Part shown: piece by piece, positions 1 to 11,300 of the stretch
Numbering within the stretch: the stretch's first letter is position 1
Layout: each line of letters starts with the position of its first letter
Assembly: GCF_030936135.1 (NCBI RefSeq)
Contig: NC_082608.1
Coordinates: forward strand, 9,207,535 to 9,271,534
Direction: 5' to 3'
From: Gavia stellata
Taxonomy: Eukaryota > Chordata > Aves > Gaviiformes > Gaviidae
DNA length: 64,000 bases
Position numbers and translations under genes: made by a program
The notes under the pieces: generated by a model
Databases searched by the model: none
Seen by the model: the letters and a program-made list of their open reading frames with translations, nothing else
Told to the model about the DNA's origin: nothing

Positions 1-2848
1 GTCTACAGTTATGTGACACCATTCATCCCCAGACATAAAAGTGGTTTGCAAATGAATTAATGAAGCATATGCAGTAAAAAATATTATCTCTGTTTTATAG
101 TGGGCAAATGGAGGCCTAGAGAGACTAAAGTGATTGCCATGGCAACAAAGAAAATTTGTGTCAAGATGAGGAAAAGTACACAGAATTTTTTTTACTGTCT
201 TATGTAGCAGTCTCTTTTTAGATTTTTTTTTTCTGTTTTGCATATCTGTCATTTCTTTCCCATCACTATCACATCTCTGCAGGCTTATCTCAACTGCTTA
301 TTCCACACATTTGATAGATGTTTTCTGATTTGCAAGCCTTATATTAACTAACAAATTTTTTCATTATATGTAATAAAATAATTTGATCTAGTTGTATTTT
401 AAGGTTGTCTTGTAATGAAATATGACAAAGAAGGTATTATTTTAAGACATCTTAAAGCAGAAATAGCCTATGCTCTCGACTGAGATATATGTATGTCCAC
501 AAAACAGAACTAGTATCAAGGGGTTTATCTTCCAGCAGTGAATTAGAATTAAGATATTTTTTCTTTGGATAGGAACACTGGGTAAAACACTCTGCTATTT
601 TTCTTCAGGTTTTTAACTTTGGAATCAAATTTTCAGTTGGCATGAACAGACATTGCTCCAGTGAAATCAGTGGCACATAATGAAGTTCTGGCCCAGAGTA
701 ACCAAGTAAGTTTGTTATCCTACATATATTTCTGCAGCTGGGTGGTTTTTCTTCGTAAGCCCACATATAAATGGAAGGGCTATCCTGACCCTGTGAACTG
801 CATGCTCTTATCTTTAATAACTGGCAGCCATCAGCCTTGCACTGTGGAGAGCTGAAAGAACAGCTCAGCATAATTTTACACAGCAGTAATTTTCCATTGC
901 CCATCAGTCCTGCTCCACAAGGGGTTGTAGGCTGGCTTGCATGTGTCAGCTTCAGCAGCCCTTCTGGCTTGCTGCTTCTCTTAGCCACCAGCCTTTAAGC
1001 CAACACAGTCCTATCGATGCCTACATGGCACCTGCATTGGAGCTACTGTAATTCAACTGCTTGTGATGTGCGTGTTGCCAGGACACCCAGACTGGCCAAA
1101 TCCCACATGTGGGATCTGTTTTACCATTGTGTTCCTTCAGTTAAAACTAGTTAAATACCAAAAGAAAATTATCTTTTAATACTAAGACACTAGTTCCTCT
1201 CTGCATTTCCTTAGGTTTATATAGCTGCACTTGCATTAATTTCTGTAAAGCAATTAATGACCTTCTGTGATTTACAAACTGTATTTGCTGTGTCATGTTT
1301 TTGAGTGGAGGTTTATTTCAGATTTCAGAAGTCAGAGTTCTGCATAGTAGCACTCCTCACTGTTTTAATATTTCAAGGGAAAGACAGCTGAGCAAATATA
1401 TTTGGGGCTTAAGATAAGTCTAGGGGTTTTAGAAGTATCTAGGTGACTGAAGTGCACACATCTCATTGACAGGAGCAATAGCAATGAGATTTCATTCAAA
1501 AGTGTGAAAGCTGAGTACAGAGTGTGAGGGCAACCACTTTCTCTTCCTCCTTTCAAACTCAGGAGTGTTAATGTTCCATGTAAAGTCTTACCAGTCCTCT
1601 GCACTTCACACAGACCTTACTCAAGAAAAAAATAAGCTTGGATAAAACTGCAAAGAAGGGCAGCTAGTGAGATGAGGGGAACGGAGAGCAGAGCCTGCCC
1701 TGAAAAAGGAGAGAGAGATTGTGACTTACCGAAAGAGGTTCAGGAAAGCGCCAATTCATGCTCAAGAGTAAATTGTGTGGATAAACACTGTAGGGAGAAA
1801 AAGAACTGTTTAAGGTCAAGAAAATAACTGATGGTCTGCATTGCGTTTGCACATTCAAGCTGGAAAGTGGAAGATTTCCAATAAGAAGCTTGAGTTTCTA
1901 TTTCCAGTATGAGGGGAAAGAAACCAACTGGGGTGGAGTTTTTTGAACACAATGGAGCCTGATCAGTCCATGACTTAGTTGCCTGCAGCAGCAATCCCTG
2001 CCAGGACTGTGTTTCTTTGAAGTAAAACAGCTCTGTTGCAAGATTGGGATTAATTAACTGAACATTGTGGAAGTGTCTTACATAGTAGAACACATTCTGC
2101 CCCAGCTATGCTGAAAACTGAACAAATAGGGGTAAATGGATTGTCCCGTTCACAATGTTGTGCCAGTGTTTCACCTAGGTGTGAAAGAACTGACCTTCCC
2201 ATCGTGAGCCCTGATGAGTCCCTGAATTCATTGTACCTATTTAGAGAAAAAATAACCTAAACATTTAAATCATATAGGAACCTACATACTCATAACTTTA
2301 CAGTTACATAGTTACTATGGCTATACAGTTACTCTATGCATAAAGTTATACATACAGGCAAGACTGTGGGCCTAAGGTTATATAAATAAATATGTAATAG
2401 TGGAGATTTAACAGCAGATATCTAAAATATATAATGGAATTAGGTTTTTTGCTTGTTCTTCACTTGCTACCCCTTTTCTTTCCTTTTGTATCCACCTCAT
2501 GCTTTTTATTGAATCCTTTACTTAGCTCCTGTGTTCAGGAAAAAAGCTTGTTCATGTGCTCCTGTAGTCACAAAAACATTTTCTGATTTTTTTTCTAGGA
2601 CTCAGTCTGGCTTCTCATGTATATTCCAGGCTATCTTTGGCATTCTGCTTTTCCTCCCTTTTATTTGGCTTTTCTCATTGTTTTTTTTTTCTCCTGTTGT
2701 GTTTGCTATTTCTGTCCTTTCATGCTGATAGTCTCTTTTCATTCTGGGTGCTGAAAAAAAGTACAAGAGAAGAAACATCCCACCAGGGTAACTTAGACCT
2801 AAGTGCCAAAAGAGGACCTTCTTCATCTTGGTAAAATATCCCTTTTCC
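1..2848. other. Intergenic flank upstream of SHCBP1
   Basis: AT-rich sequence without a recognisable coding exon, RNA gene or interspersed repeat. Open frames exist on both strands, the longest 117 codons on the minus strand at 1740-2093, but none resembles a known protein or sits between convincing splice sites. In human, VPS35 lies upstream of SHCBP1 in the same orientation; none of its exons is visible here, so if that order holds it must lie further to the left. Confidence 0.6.
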
Positions 2849-2912
2849 GTTGGACTTGATGATCTTACAGGTCTTTTCCAACCGTAGTGATTCTGTGATT
2901 CTGTGATTCTAT
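2849..2912 (+). mobile_element. CR1 LINE 3' tail fragment
   Basis: The sequence carries the end of the avian CR1 3'UTR (TGGACTTGATGATCTTACAG, then GTCTTTTCCAACC) followed by three copies of the GATTCTGT-type 8-bp terminal repeat. Only the last 60 or so bases are present, as expected for the severe 5' truncation of CR1 copies. The orientation is sense to the + strand. Confidence 0.85.
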
Positions 2913-4880
2913 TACTGTTTCCTCCATTATCTTTCCTCTCTGTTAGACTATTTCTCACTCTTTTTTTTTCTCTTTTTGACCATTACTCTACTCCTCCTGA
3001 CTCAGTGTACAGCCTGAATACAATTTTGCTAGTATGGGTTGCCGAGGTTGGATTCAAAACCCTTATTCATTCAGTGAAGTTTCCTTCATATCAGAGACAT
3101 TCTTCTGTCTGAATATAACAAATGTTTGTTGCCTACTGCAGAATCTCAGTGCTGTGGATTTATAGCAAAGAATTGATGTGAATAACTGTGTCACTTTATT
3201 CTTTAAATGTGGGCGATCCCATTTCAAATACAATGCCATATTCAATGGTATTGCAGGTTTAGTAGAGACGAACTCCCAATTCTTAATTACTTAAAACTTA
3301 ATCGATTTACAGAAACTTCATTTACAAACACACTCTGCTTTTACCAAAAAAATAAGCTTTTGAGGGACATTTAGGTGTTTTAGTGTAATTTTGTAACTAA
3401 TTAGATGAAAACTACGTAAGTATGGTTAAACATGCATGCCCAGTATAATGGTTAAATTCTGATAGCATACTGCAGAAAAGCCTTGAGGACTAAGATACTC
3501 TCTTTTCTTCTGGGGCTATGATGGGCAAGGGTTGATTTCAGTGGACCTACAGCAACTCAGACTCGTGTCATGTCAGGATGAATAGAGCTGTTGGCTTACT
3601 GTAAATGTGTAAACTGCTGTAGGCATTGCGCTGCTGCTGCAAAAGCAATTAATATTTGGAAAGGAAACATGAAGAAACTCTACCCTGGTAGCTGTTTAAT
3701 CATGTTGTGAGAAATCTAAGGCAGCCCCCTCGTGGCCACTTATGTTTTGAAGCGATTGTTGTTTCAAAACCCATTTAACAATAGCCGTTGTTTGGAGGAG
3801 AAATGAATGCTTCCCGATTTAAAATTTCTACTGTGTACTGTTACAGTTGCTAAAGGTGTTGATAACACCAACAACCCGTGGTGCTAATACAGGTCAAACC
3901 CGGTTTTTGTGTGGTATTGATCTGAAATGATTGAATTGCCAGGAGCAGCTCTCTAAAGTCAGGCCTGCAGTGGCAATCCTACATACCTGGCTTCAGCATT
4001 GCCAGAGGTATGCTCCATGAACAGGGTCTGTGCTACCCAGATCTGCGGGGTTGTCTTCTGTCACAGGACGCTGATCCTCTGTTTCTTTTGAACTACATTG
4101 CACAGAGAGCTGCTTATTCTTCCTGGAGCATCCTGGATTTTTTTTTTTTTTCTTTCTTCAGTTCTTGCCTGTCCCCAGATCCTGTAATGACCTGCAGTCA
4201 CCTCATCTTTGCTAAATATCTGCTCAGTTAAATATTAATGTCCTCCAACTGCTTAGCTCAACCTTACTTACATCGTTTTGACTTTAATCCTTAGGGGCAC
4301 TTGTGGTAAGAGCTCAAAACACAAGCAGTGGCTTGGAGACAAGAGCTGGGTCGTGAAACAGGTTGTGAAGGGATGTCAAGACAGAAATGGGAGATGCTGA
4401 TGCTAAGATGATGAGACACAAAGTCGAAAGCACTGAGAAATTGAGAGGGGGAAAAAACCTGTGCTTTCAGTTTTGATGAGGTGCTTTTTGTGTAGCAACT
4501 GGTCAGAGCTAAGAGCAGAGCGTGTCTCCCTGGAGTTATGTGAAGAAGTGGCTCAGTGAATTACGTGGGGGTTTTTTTTGGGGGGGTGGGGGGGATTGTT
4601 TTGTTTTTTTTTTAACATTTCTGCGCCCGTGCTTGACTGATCCTTCTCTCAGTGCGCTGCGGCAGCGCCTCTCCGTAGGGACAGAGACCCCTCTGGAAGC
4701 AAACCTCTGTTTTGGAGAGGCGCTGCCCACCCTCGCCGGCACTTGTGTGTTTTGCCTAAGCACGGACCCAATTTATCGGTTTGGTTATGACTGACAGGGG
4801 GAAGTTTTTAAGCGTTCTTTTCCGTTTCCGACCTCTCCGGCTGCTACCCTGCTCCAGAGGAAGCACGGCCGGCCTTCTGG
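2913..4880. other. Intergenic flank between CR1 tail and SHCBP1 CpG island
   Basis: Non-coding by eye. It contains T/C-rich stretches (2920-3000, continuing a pyrimidine-biased zone that starts near 2440), a T-run at 4138-4152, and a G-run block at 4567-4594 interrupted by eight T residues. No gene is recognised. Confidence 0.5.
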
Positions 4881-5130
4881 AAACCGGGAGAGTACCGGTC
4901 AACGGTCATCCCCGCCGCCGGGCACAACTGCGGGTAACAGAAACACCCAGCGGGGCAGCGCCGCGGCCTCACGCCCGACCAGCGGGGACGCGCCCGCGGG
5001 CACTCTCGCACCGCCCACCCCGGCAGAAACGGCCGCGCGGAGGCGGCGCGCCCCGACCCGGCCCCGCCGCGCAACGGTTCCAGCGCTGCCGCCCTCCCGT
5101 GGCGGCCGGACTCGCCCGCGGCTGCCGCTA

Positions 5131-5191
5131 GCCAATCAGAGCGGGCGCTGCCGGTGACGTCACAGCGGGTTAGCTGCCGGGGAAGTTTGAA
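5131..5191 (+). promoter_or_regulatory. SHCBP1: SHCBP1 core promoter: CCAAT box, CRE and CHR
   Basis: Seen directly: GCCAATCAGA at 5131-5140 (NF-Y site), a perfect palindromic CRE TGACGTCA at 5155-5162, and TTTGAA at 5186-5191, the canonical cell-cycle genes homology region (CHR). There is no TATA box. CCAAT boxes upstream of a CHR close to the start site are the known signature of late cell-cycle genes repressed by DREAM and activated by B-MYB/FOXM1-MuvB. The initiation site should lie between the CHR and the ATG at 5230, implying a very short 5'UTR. Regulation in this species is inferred. Confidence 0.75.
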
Positions 5192-5229
5192 ATTTCAGCG
5201 GGCGGCGCCGCGCGGGGCGGGCGGGCAGC

Positions 5230-5362
5230 ATGGCCGAGCCGGCGCTGGAGCTGCGGCTGCCGGAGGGCGCGCAGGCGGCGGGACCGCAGGGAGGAGGTCA
5301 GGCCCCGCTGCCGGCCGTGAGCAGCGCTGGCCCACAGGAGCGCGCCGAGGAGGCGAAGCCAG
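5230..5362 (+). CDS. SHCBP1: SHCBP1 coding exon 1
   Basis: Residues 1-44 plus the first base of codon 45; donor CCAG|GTAGGG (phase 1). This N-terminus is rich in Ala, Gly, Pro and Glu, is encoded inside the CpG island, and is the least conserved part of the protein. The ATG has a strong Kozak context. Confidence 0.92.
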
Positions 5363-8300
5363 GTAGGGGCTCCCTGTCTCGGGCGGCGGCCCGCGGGGAG
5401 CAAGGGCGCGGGGCCGCCTACGGCCGGGCGCGCCCCGGTTCCGCCGCCGCTCGGAAAGGGAAAGGAGGGCCGCGGGCACCGCGGGCACCGTCCGCCCCGC
5501 CTCAGGGCAGCGCAGGCAGGGAGGCGCGGTTTGCCTGCGGCGGCTCGGCGGCTGCGGAAGCCGACGCTGGAGGCTGCGCTGCGGCTGAGAGGCTGTGAGG
5601 CCAGAGCAGGCCGCTCCGAGCTGCTCCGGCCGCGGCTTGAATACCGCCACGGACAGATTGCACAACCCCGCGGGCAACCTGCACTGCTGCTTGGCCGCCC
5701 GAACGGGGAAGAAGTTTCTTGTGTCCAGTCAGCCCCCGTGCAGGTGCCGGTACGGGGGCTTGCGGTGGCCAGGGCCTTCCCCAGGCAGCGGGCACGGTTC
5801 GTAAGGCTGCTGGTGCATGCAGTGGGAACCGGGCTAGCAGTGGTGCCCTGCGACGGGACGTAGGGGTGTCTTTGGAAATAAACACAGTGAAGTGAAATTT
5901 TTTTTTTCTTTTGATTATGGACTTACGGTGTGTGTCTCAGGTGCACACCACAGGCATTTAAATCAGCGTCCAGGAACATGTACGTGTTTGAAACACTGAC
6001 AAGAAAAATGCTTTCCCTGAAGTGACTCCCCTGCCCTCTGCTTTAATAGCGCAATATTGGAATATTGGTGCTTTTAATATCTACTGAGTATCGTTGCTCA
6101 GTGCCAGGTCATTATTGATAAGTGGTTATAGGCTTGCAGCTTGTAAACAAAGAGCAAGCTAAATTAAATGGCTTGTTTTGGAACATATGCTGTGCTCTGG
6201 AATTCATAGTGTGGCTTGTACAGGGTATTGCTATCATAGTTGCTGGATTTGATTATGGGTGTGTAGGAAAAAAATTCTTATTTACAGTGTACATGTAGCA
6301 TAGCTACAGTTTTACAGGAATCTTAAAATAATTCATAAATCATACTTGATTAAAATTACCTTTTCATTTCCTTTCTTTACATGATATTACAGTGGTTCTG
6401 CTACAAAGGAAAGTTATATTGTCTAAGCACTTGTAATTGGCTTATACACTGGTTGTGATTTTTGTTTTGTTGGTTGAGTTTGGCCCCAGATATGTGAGAA
6501 CTTTAACAAATTTGAGGGCAAAACTGCTAGCTTTCGTAACACATCCTGAAATGTAAGGGATGTGTTAGAAATAGAATGTGATTTTTTTCTTTTTTTAGGT
6601 ATATAGTAAAGGTCAGACTGCAGTCTAATGAAAATGCAGAGGCCTATAGATTGTTAAAGAATCAAGTTATGGACAATGAGGGTGTCTTGAGCTGTTACAT
6701 TAATTAAAAAAAAGACCTGAATAATCATCACCCTTGGTTTACTGCAGTCATCTCTAACATTTGCTGAACTTATCGATGACCAGGCCTGAGAGATACTGTA
6801 AGACCAACAGTGACTGAGTTCACTGAGTTTGTAATGAGAACACGGGTAGAGACACTTTTTTGAGACTTCTATCATTGCATCGAGCCCTTCAAAGAAAAGA
6901 TTCAGCCAATGTCCGTTTAAGCAGGCTAAAAATTACAACCCTTCTGTCTAAATATGTTGCTTAGAATTTCTGTGGAGACTTCAGGTGTGGAGAAATCATT
7001 ATTTGTTAGTTTATTAAAATACAAAAAGAATGCTTGTACTGAAGAACAAGAAAAAAACTTAAGAGAACGAAAGGGCAACTGTGAAAACACATCTTTAGCC
7101 GAGACTAGTATCTGCAGGTTTTTTATGCAGCTTACTGATATTTTGCTCTTTGCTCACAGTGATCCTATGCATTAATTTTGATCAGTTGTGTGTGGGATCA
7201 GCTGGTTTTATACATGTTCCAAAATAATTTGTATTATTGCTTGATATCACGTCTGGGTGATGCAGACAGTGTACTAACAAGGCATAATATGTACATGAAT
7301 GGTAATGTAATACCTAAAGGATTTTAGATCTTACATATAGAACAAAGTAAATTAGCATGTAACTGCAGCTCAGGGCAGGTGGCAACAAACAGGGAGATCC
7401 TCTTTTGGGACAGGGTAAATATTCTGAAGAAGAGAACAAATAACCAAGTAAGATAGTCTCTTCACCAAGGATAATTTAAGATGTGTTGTAGAAAGCAGGT
7501 TCATGATAATCTTGGGCTGAACAGGGATTCTTTGTGAATAGAAAAGTGAGTGATGATTGCACTGAACTGACAGTTTGTGGGGTTAGCTTTGTTCCTACTC
7601 CTCTCCCCAGATCTGCTCCAGGAAGATGATGATTCTTGTAGTGATTATGGCAGTCGTGACAAGCCAGGGACTGCTTTAGGAAGGACTGTGCCAGATGGGA
7701 ACGTGTTTTTTCCAGATATTTTTCACACCGATCACCTTTTGTTTTACGAGCGATTTAAAGCTTACCAGGACTACATCTTGGGTAAGTAATTTCTTCGTAG
7801 AAAAAGAACGTGTATTCAGGTTTCTTGTAGTGACTGTTTAAATGATCCAGTTTAAATGGAGTCAATTCCATATTAAACTGTGAGATGCTCTTAATAACGG
7901 GGACTAGAAAAGATGCAGTGTACTACCATCACTTACGCTGTAACCTCAGCTGCTCTAGCTGGTGGACCAGGAGGCAATGGTTTTAATATAAGTAAGTAAA
8001 ACCTGAATAATTGAAAGGAAAAGGTGCTAATAGTGGAATCTGTGCCTTGTTTTAACTGATCTTACTAGAACTTTTTTGTGTGTGGTAAGACTGTTTAACA
8101 TAAGCCACAGGCTAGCTATTTAATACCACTGGCACTGGATCTCTTCTTCCAGAGAAGCACAAAACAGATGACTCTCCAGCTTGCTCAGTACTGAGAGAGA
8201 CAGCAAAATGCTGACAGTTATCATGAGCAAAACAGAACAAAGTCTGATTTTTAGATGTGGTAAAGGAACATTTCAACTGTGTTGACTTTCATTTTCCAAT

Positions 8301-11300
8301 GATCTGGAGGACTTGTCTTTCTTTCCTTGCATAAATGTACTGTCTTCAATTTCTTTTTAGCTGACTGCAAAGCTTCTGAGGTGAAAGAATTCACAGCTGA
8401 GTACCTGGAGAAGGTCCTTGAACCATCTGGATGGCAGGCAGTCTGGCGCACTAATGTGTTTCAGGTCCTTGTTGAGGTAAATGGAATGCAGTTGCTCAGG
8501 CATTTGTCTCCAATTAGCATAAATTACCTCTGTAACAGACAGATGATTTATCTATGAAGTTTATGAGCTGGTAGAAAATAGTAATGTTTTCATATCTAAT
8601 AGCCAGTGATGGCTAGAGCAATAGGAATTTTTTCAAAGGGCTCCTTGCTTGAAACTGGAAGGGGGAACACCAAGTCAGTGTGAGTGAGCCGTGACGTAGA
8701 ACTCTGTGGGCACAGAGGGGATAAGTACTTAGCCCAGAGCTGGCTGTTGTAATGTAGTCTTTTCAAATATCAGGCTCTGATCATTTGTCAGTTTTTGTCA
8801 GTAAAATTCTTCCTTTTAACCCACCTTGCTACTGGCAGTAGCACTTCCACATTGCATACTCCTGTCATAAACCCACTGAGGATTGCTGGTTTGGGATACT
8901 CCTTTTCTCAATGTCCAAGTTGTACATCTTTGTTCAAACCTTGGATGTTCAAACTTGCAGTTCCATTACATGTTTGAAGAGGGAAAAACTTTGCACCCCC
9001 TCAGGTTTTCAGCCCAATTAGTGACAAAATGGCTTTCACTGTCCCAGACTAACTCTTTGGATTGTTTGTGTCTTGTAGGCACTTTGAAAAACGAGCCCCA
9101 AAGGAGTCCCTAAGAACTGTAATGTATTGATTTGAGTCAGAGGATACTGCCTTTGCCTGTTTTTTTTAAAAAAAAACAAAATAGGGAAGCAGCTTACTGG
9201 CCTTGTATGAGTATTATGAGGGACTTGAATGAAGTTTTCAATGTGGAAAAGGCTCTAGATGCGTGGCTCCAAGAAGCTGAATTCTGGGGTTATCACTTCA
9301 GCTGAATAGATTGCCTTCGCTGTACTATGCAATGTGCGTTGGTTTGTGTGGGTCAGCTGTCACTTGCGGTATGGCTTGCTGACTTATGCATATCATGTTA
9401 GCTTTCCTCAGCTGTATCTAGCATTCTGAGAAATCTTACGAACTATTTGTTCTGACAGGTTGTTGATGTGGATTACTCGGCTCTGAAAGCAGTTGTGCAA
9501 CTCAGCAAGCCTTTCCTGTGCGAGTCACAGGATAGCACATTTACCTTGGAGTGCATGCAGGAACTCTTGGAGCTGAAGGAGCGTCAGATACCACTGCAGG
9601 AGCTGTGGGTTGTGTATGATGAGTCAGGAGAGTTTGACCAGACAGCACTAGCTGTAGAGCATGTCAGGTAGGAAAATGCTCAAGGTTTAATTTTTGTCTT
9701 GAACAATTACACTCTGGTAGTATCCAAAGAGTGGTGCCCTGAGTTCTTGTGGTCATGCTGGCAGCTCCACAAGCCAAGCTTTCCAAAGCAGATCTGATGA
9801 CTGGTACTATGAGGAGACTGCTCACAAAGAAAATCTGTGGTGTCCTCTGTAGCTACAGGTAATCACACAGTCACAAGGTACATTTAGCTGCAGCTTGTCA
9901 GTCTGCTTTCTGTGTCAAAAGAGAGGAAGGGGGGAATTGTGTTGTTTTCCCTCTCTTCTCCACCCCAGATTTCCTTGGGCTGTATCACCTTGCTGGCTCT
10001 AGTGCAGTGTTCTTTGCTCTTCTATAACATTTTGGTGGATTTTTTCCTTTTTTTGTCCCATTCTTCTTTTTTCTGCATTTTGCCTCCTCCCCTAAATTTG
10101 CTCTTCATTCTTCAGGTGTCTTTTCTTTTCCATTTCTGTCTCTTTTCCATCTCCTTTGCTTTCAATACTACATGCTGGTTGAAAGCTGTCCACAAATAGG
10201 CAGTAGAACTGGATGAAAAAGCTAAAATACGAGGAATGACCTTCCCATCTAGAAAATGGGCTGTTTCAGAAGTGATGGGTGTGGGAGGAAAAAGGGAGAA
10301 GAGAGGCATTCTGTTGAGAATTAGTCAGTAGTAGAGATGTAAGCTTGAATGATTGAGGTGACAGACTCGTTGTCATAAACAAAGCTTAGCTGAAGGATGC
10401 CTGGCCAAAACCAAATCACCAAAAAGCCTTAGGATCTTCAGAGTGTAAGTCTTGTTTTCAAATCCAGCTTTTAGCTGTTCACCCTGTTTTGATGAAAGTG
10501 GGACTCAGGCTATTATGAATTTTGAACTTAGATACACAAAATAAAACTCTTTATGCAGGTAAACAACAGACAAGAAAGATAACTTCAGTATATACTAAAT
10601 AGTTTACAGGACAGTAACATGGAATTGGAGAGAGGTGATGCTTTGAGATGCATTCTCGAACTGGTTACATTTGTGTTTCCAGTGCTGTTGTCTCTGCTCA
10701 GGTAAATGTGGCCTCCTTTGTGTGATTAAATGCGTACTTTGCTTCAAAAGGTTCTTCTACCAGTGCATCTGGAGGACCTGGGATGAGGAGGAGGAGGATG
10801 ATTTTGATTACTTTGTGCGATGTGTTGAGCCTCGACTGAGACTGTAAGTGCAACACCTTTGATATTATTAGGGTAGAACCACAGGAAAGGGTGATGTGGG
10901 AATAGTGACACACACCTAGATTTGAAAAAAACCCTGTTCACTAGTAAATCGAAGCAAGTTTATTCTAACAGCATTTACTGTCTGATGGTCAAAATTTTGT
11001 ATGGAAAGAGGCTGCAACTGAGGTTGCCTCTTGTTGTCTGAACCCTCAGTTTTTCCCTGTAATCCTTGACCTTCCATCAGATGGCGCTCCAAACCCAGCT
11101 ATAGCCTCCTTCAAAGGGCGGGCATGGGAATTGTAATCCTGGTTAAAGATAGTGTGGGATGCTCTCATACCTCTGGGCATAGAATAAGAACCAGAATGGA
11201 ACTGAATGTAAACAAAAACTTGTAAGTTGGTCATGCTGAAGGAGGAATGTATGTATTTCTTTCTGTAGTGGGTTTAGTCAGCATTAGGTTTTCTGAAGGT

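Larger units (their letters stand above)
4880..5870. promoter_or_regulatory. CpG island over the SHCBP1 promoter and exon 1
   Basis: GC content and CpG frequency rise abruptly near 4.88 kb and fall again before 5.88 kb, against an AT-rich background. The island covers the proximal promoter, exon 1 and the first 500 bases of intron 1. Several long overlapping open frames on both strands in this island (for example 5195-5677 on the minus strand) come from the shortage of stop codons in GC-rich DNA and are not annotated as genes. Confidence 0.85.

Noticed and set aside
1740..2093. 117-codon minus-strand frame upstream of SHCBP1
   Set aside because: No similarity to VPS35, ORC6 or other expected neighbours that I can see, and no supporting signals.
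5195..5677. 160-codon minus-strand frame and several others in the first CpG island
   Set aside because: Arg/Pro/Ala-rich translations typical of GC-rich DNA. They overlap SHCBP1 exon 1 and have no splice or homology support.
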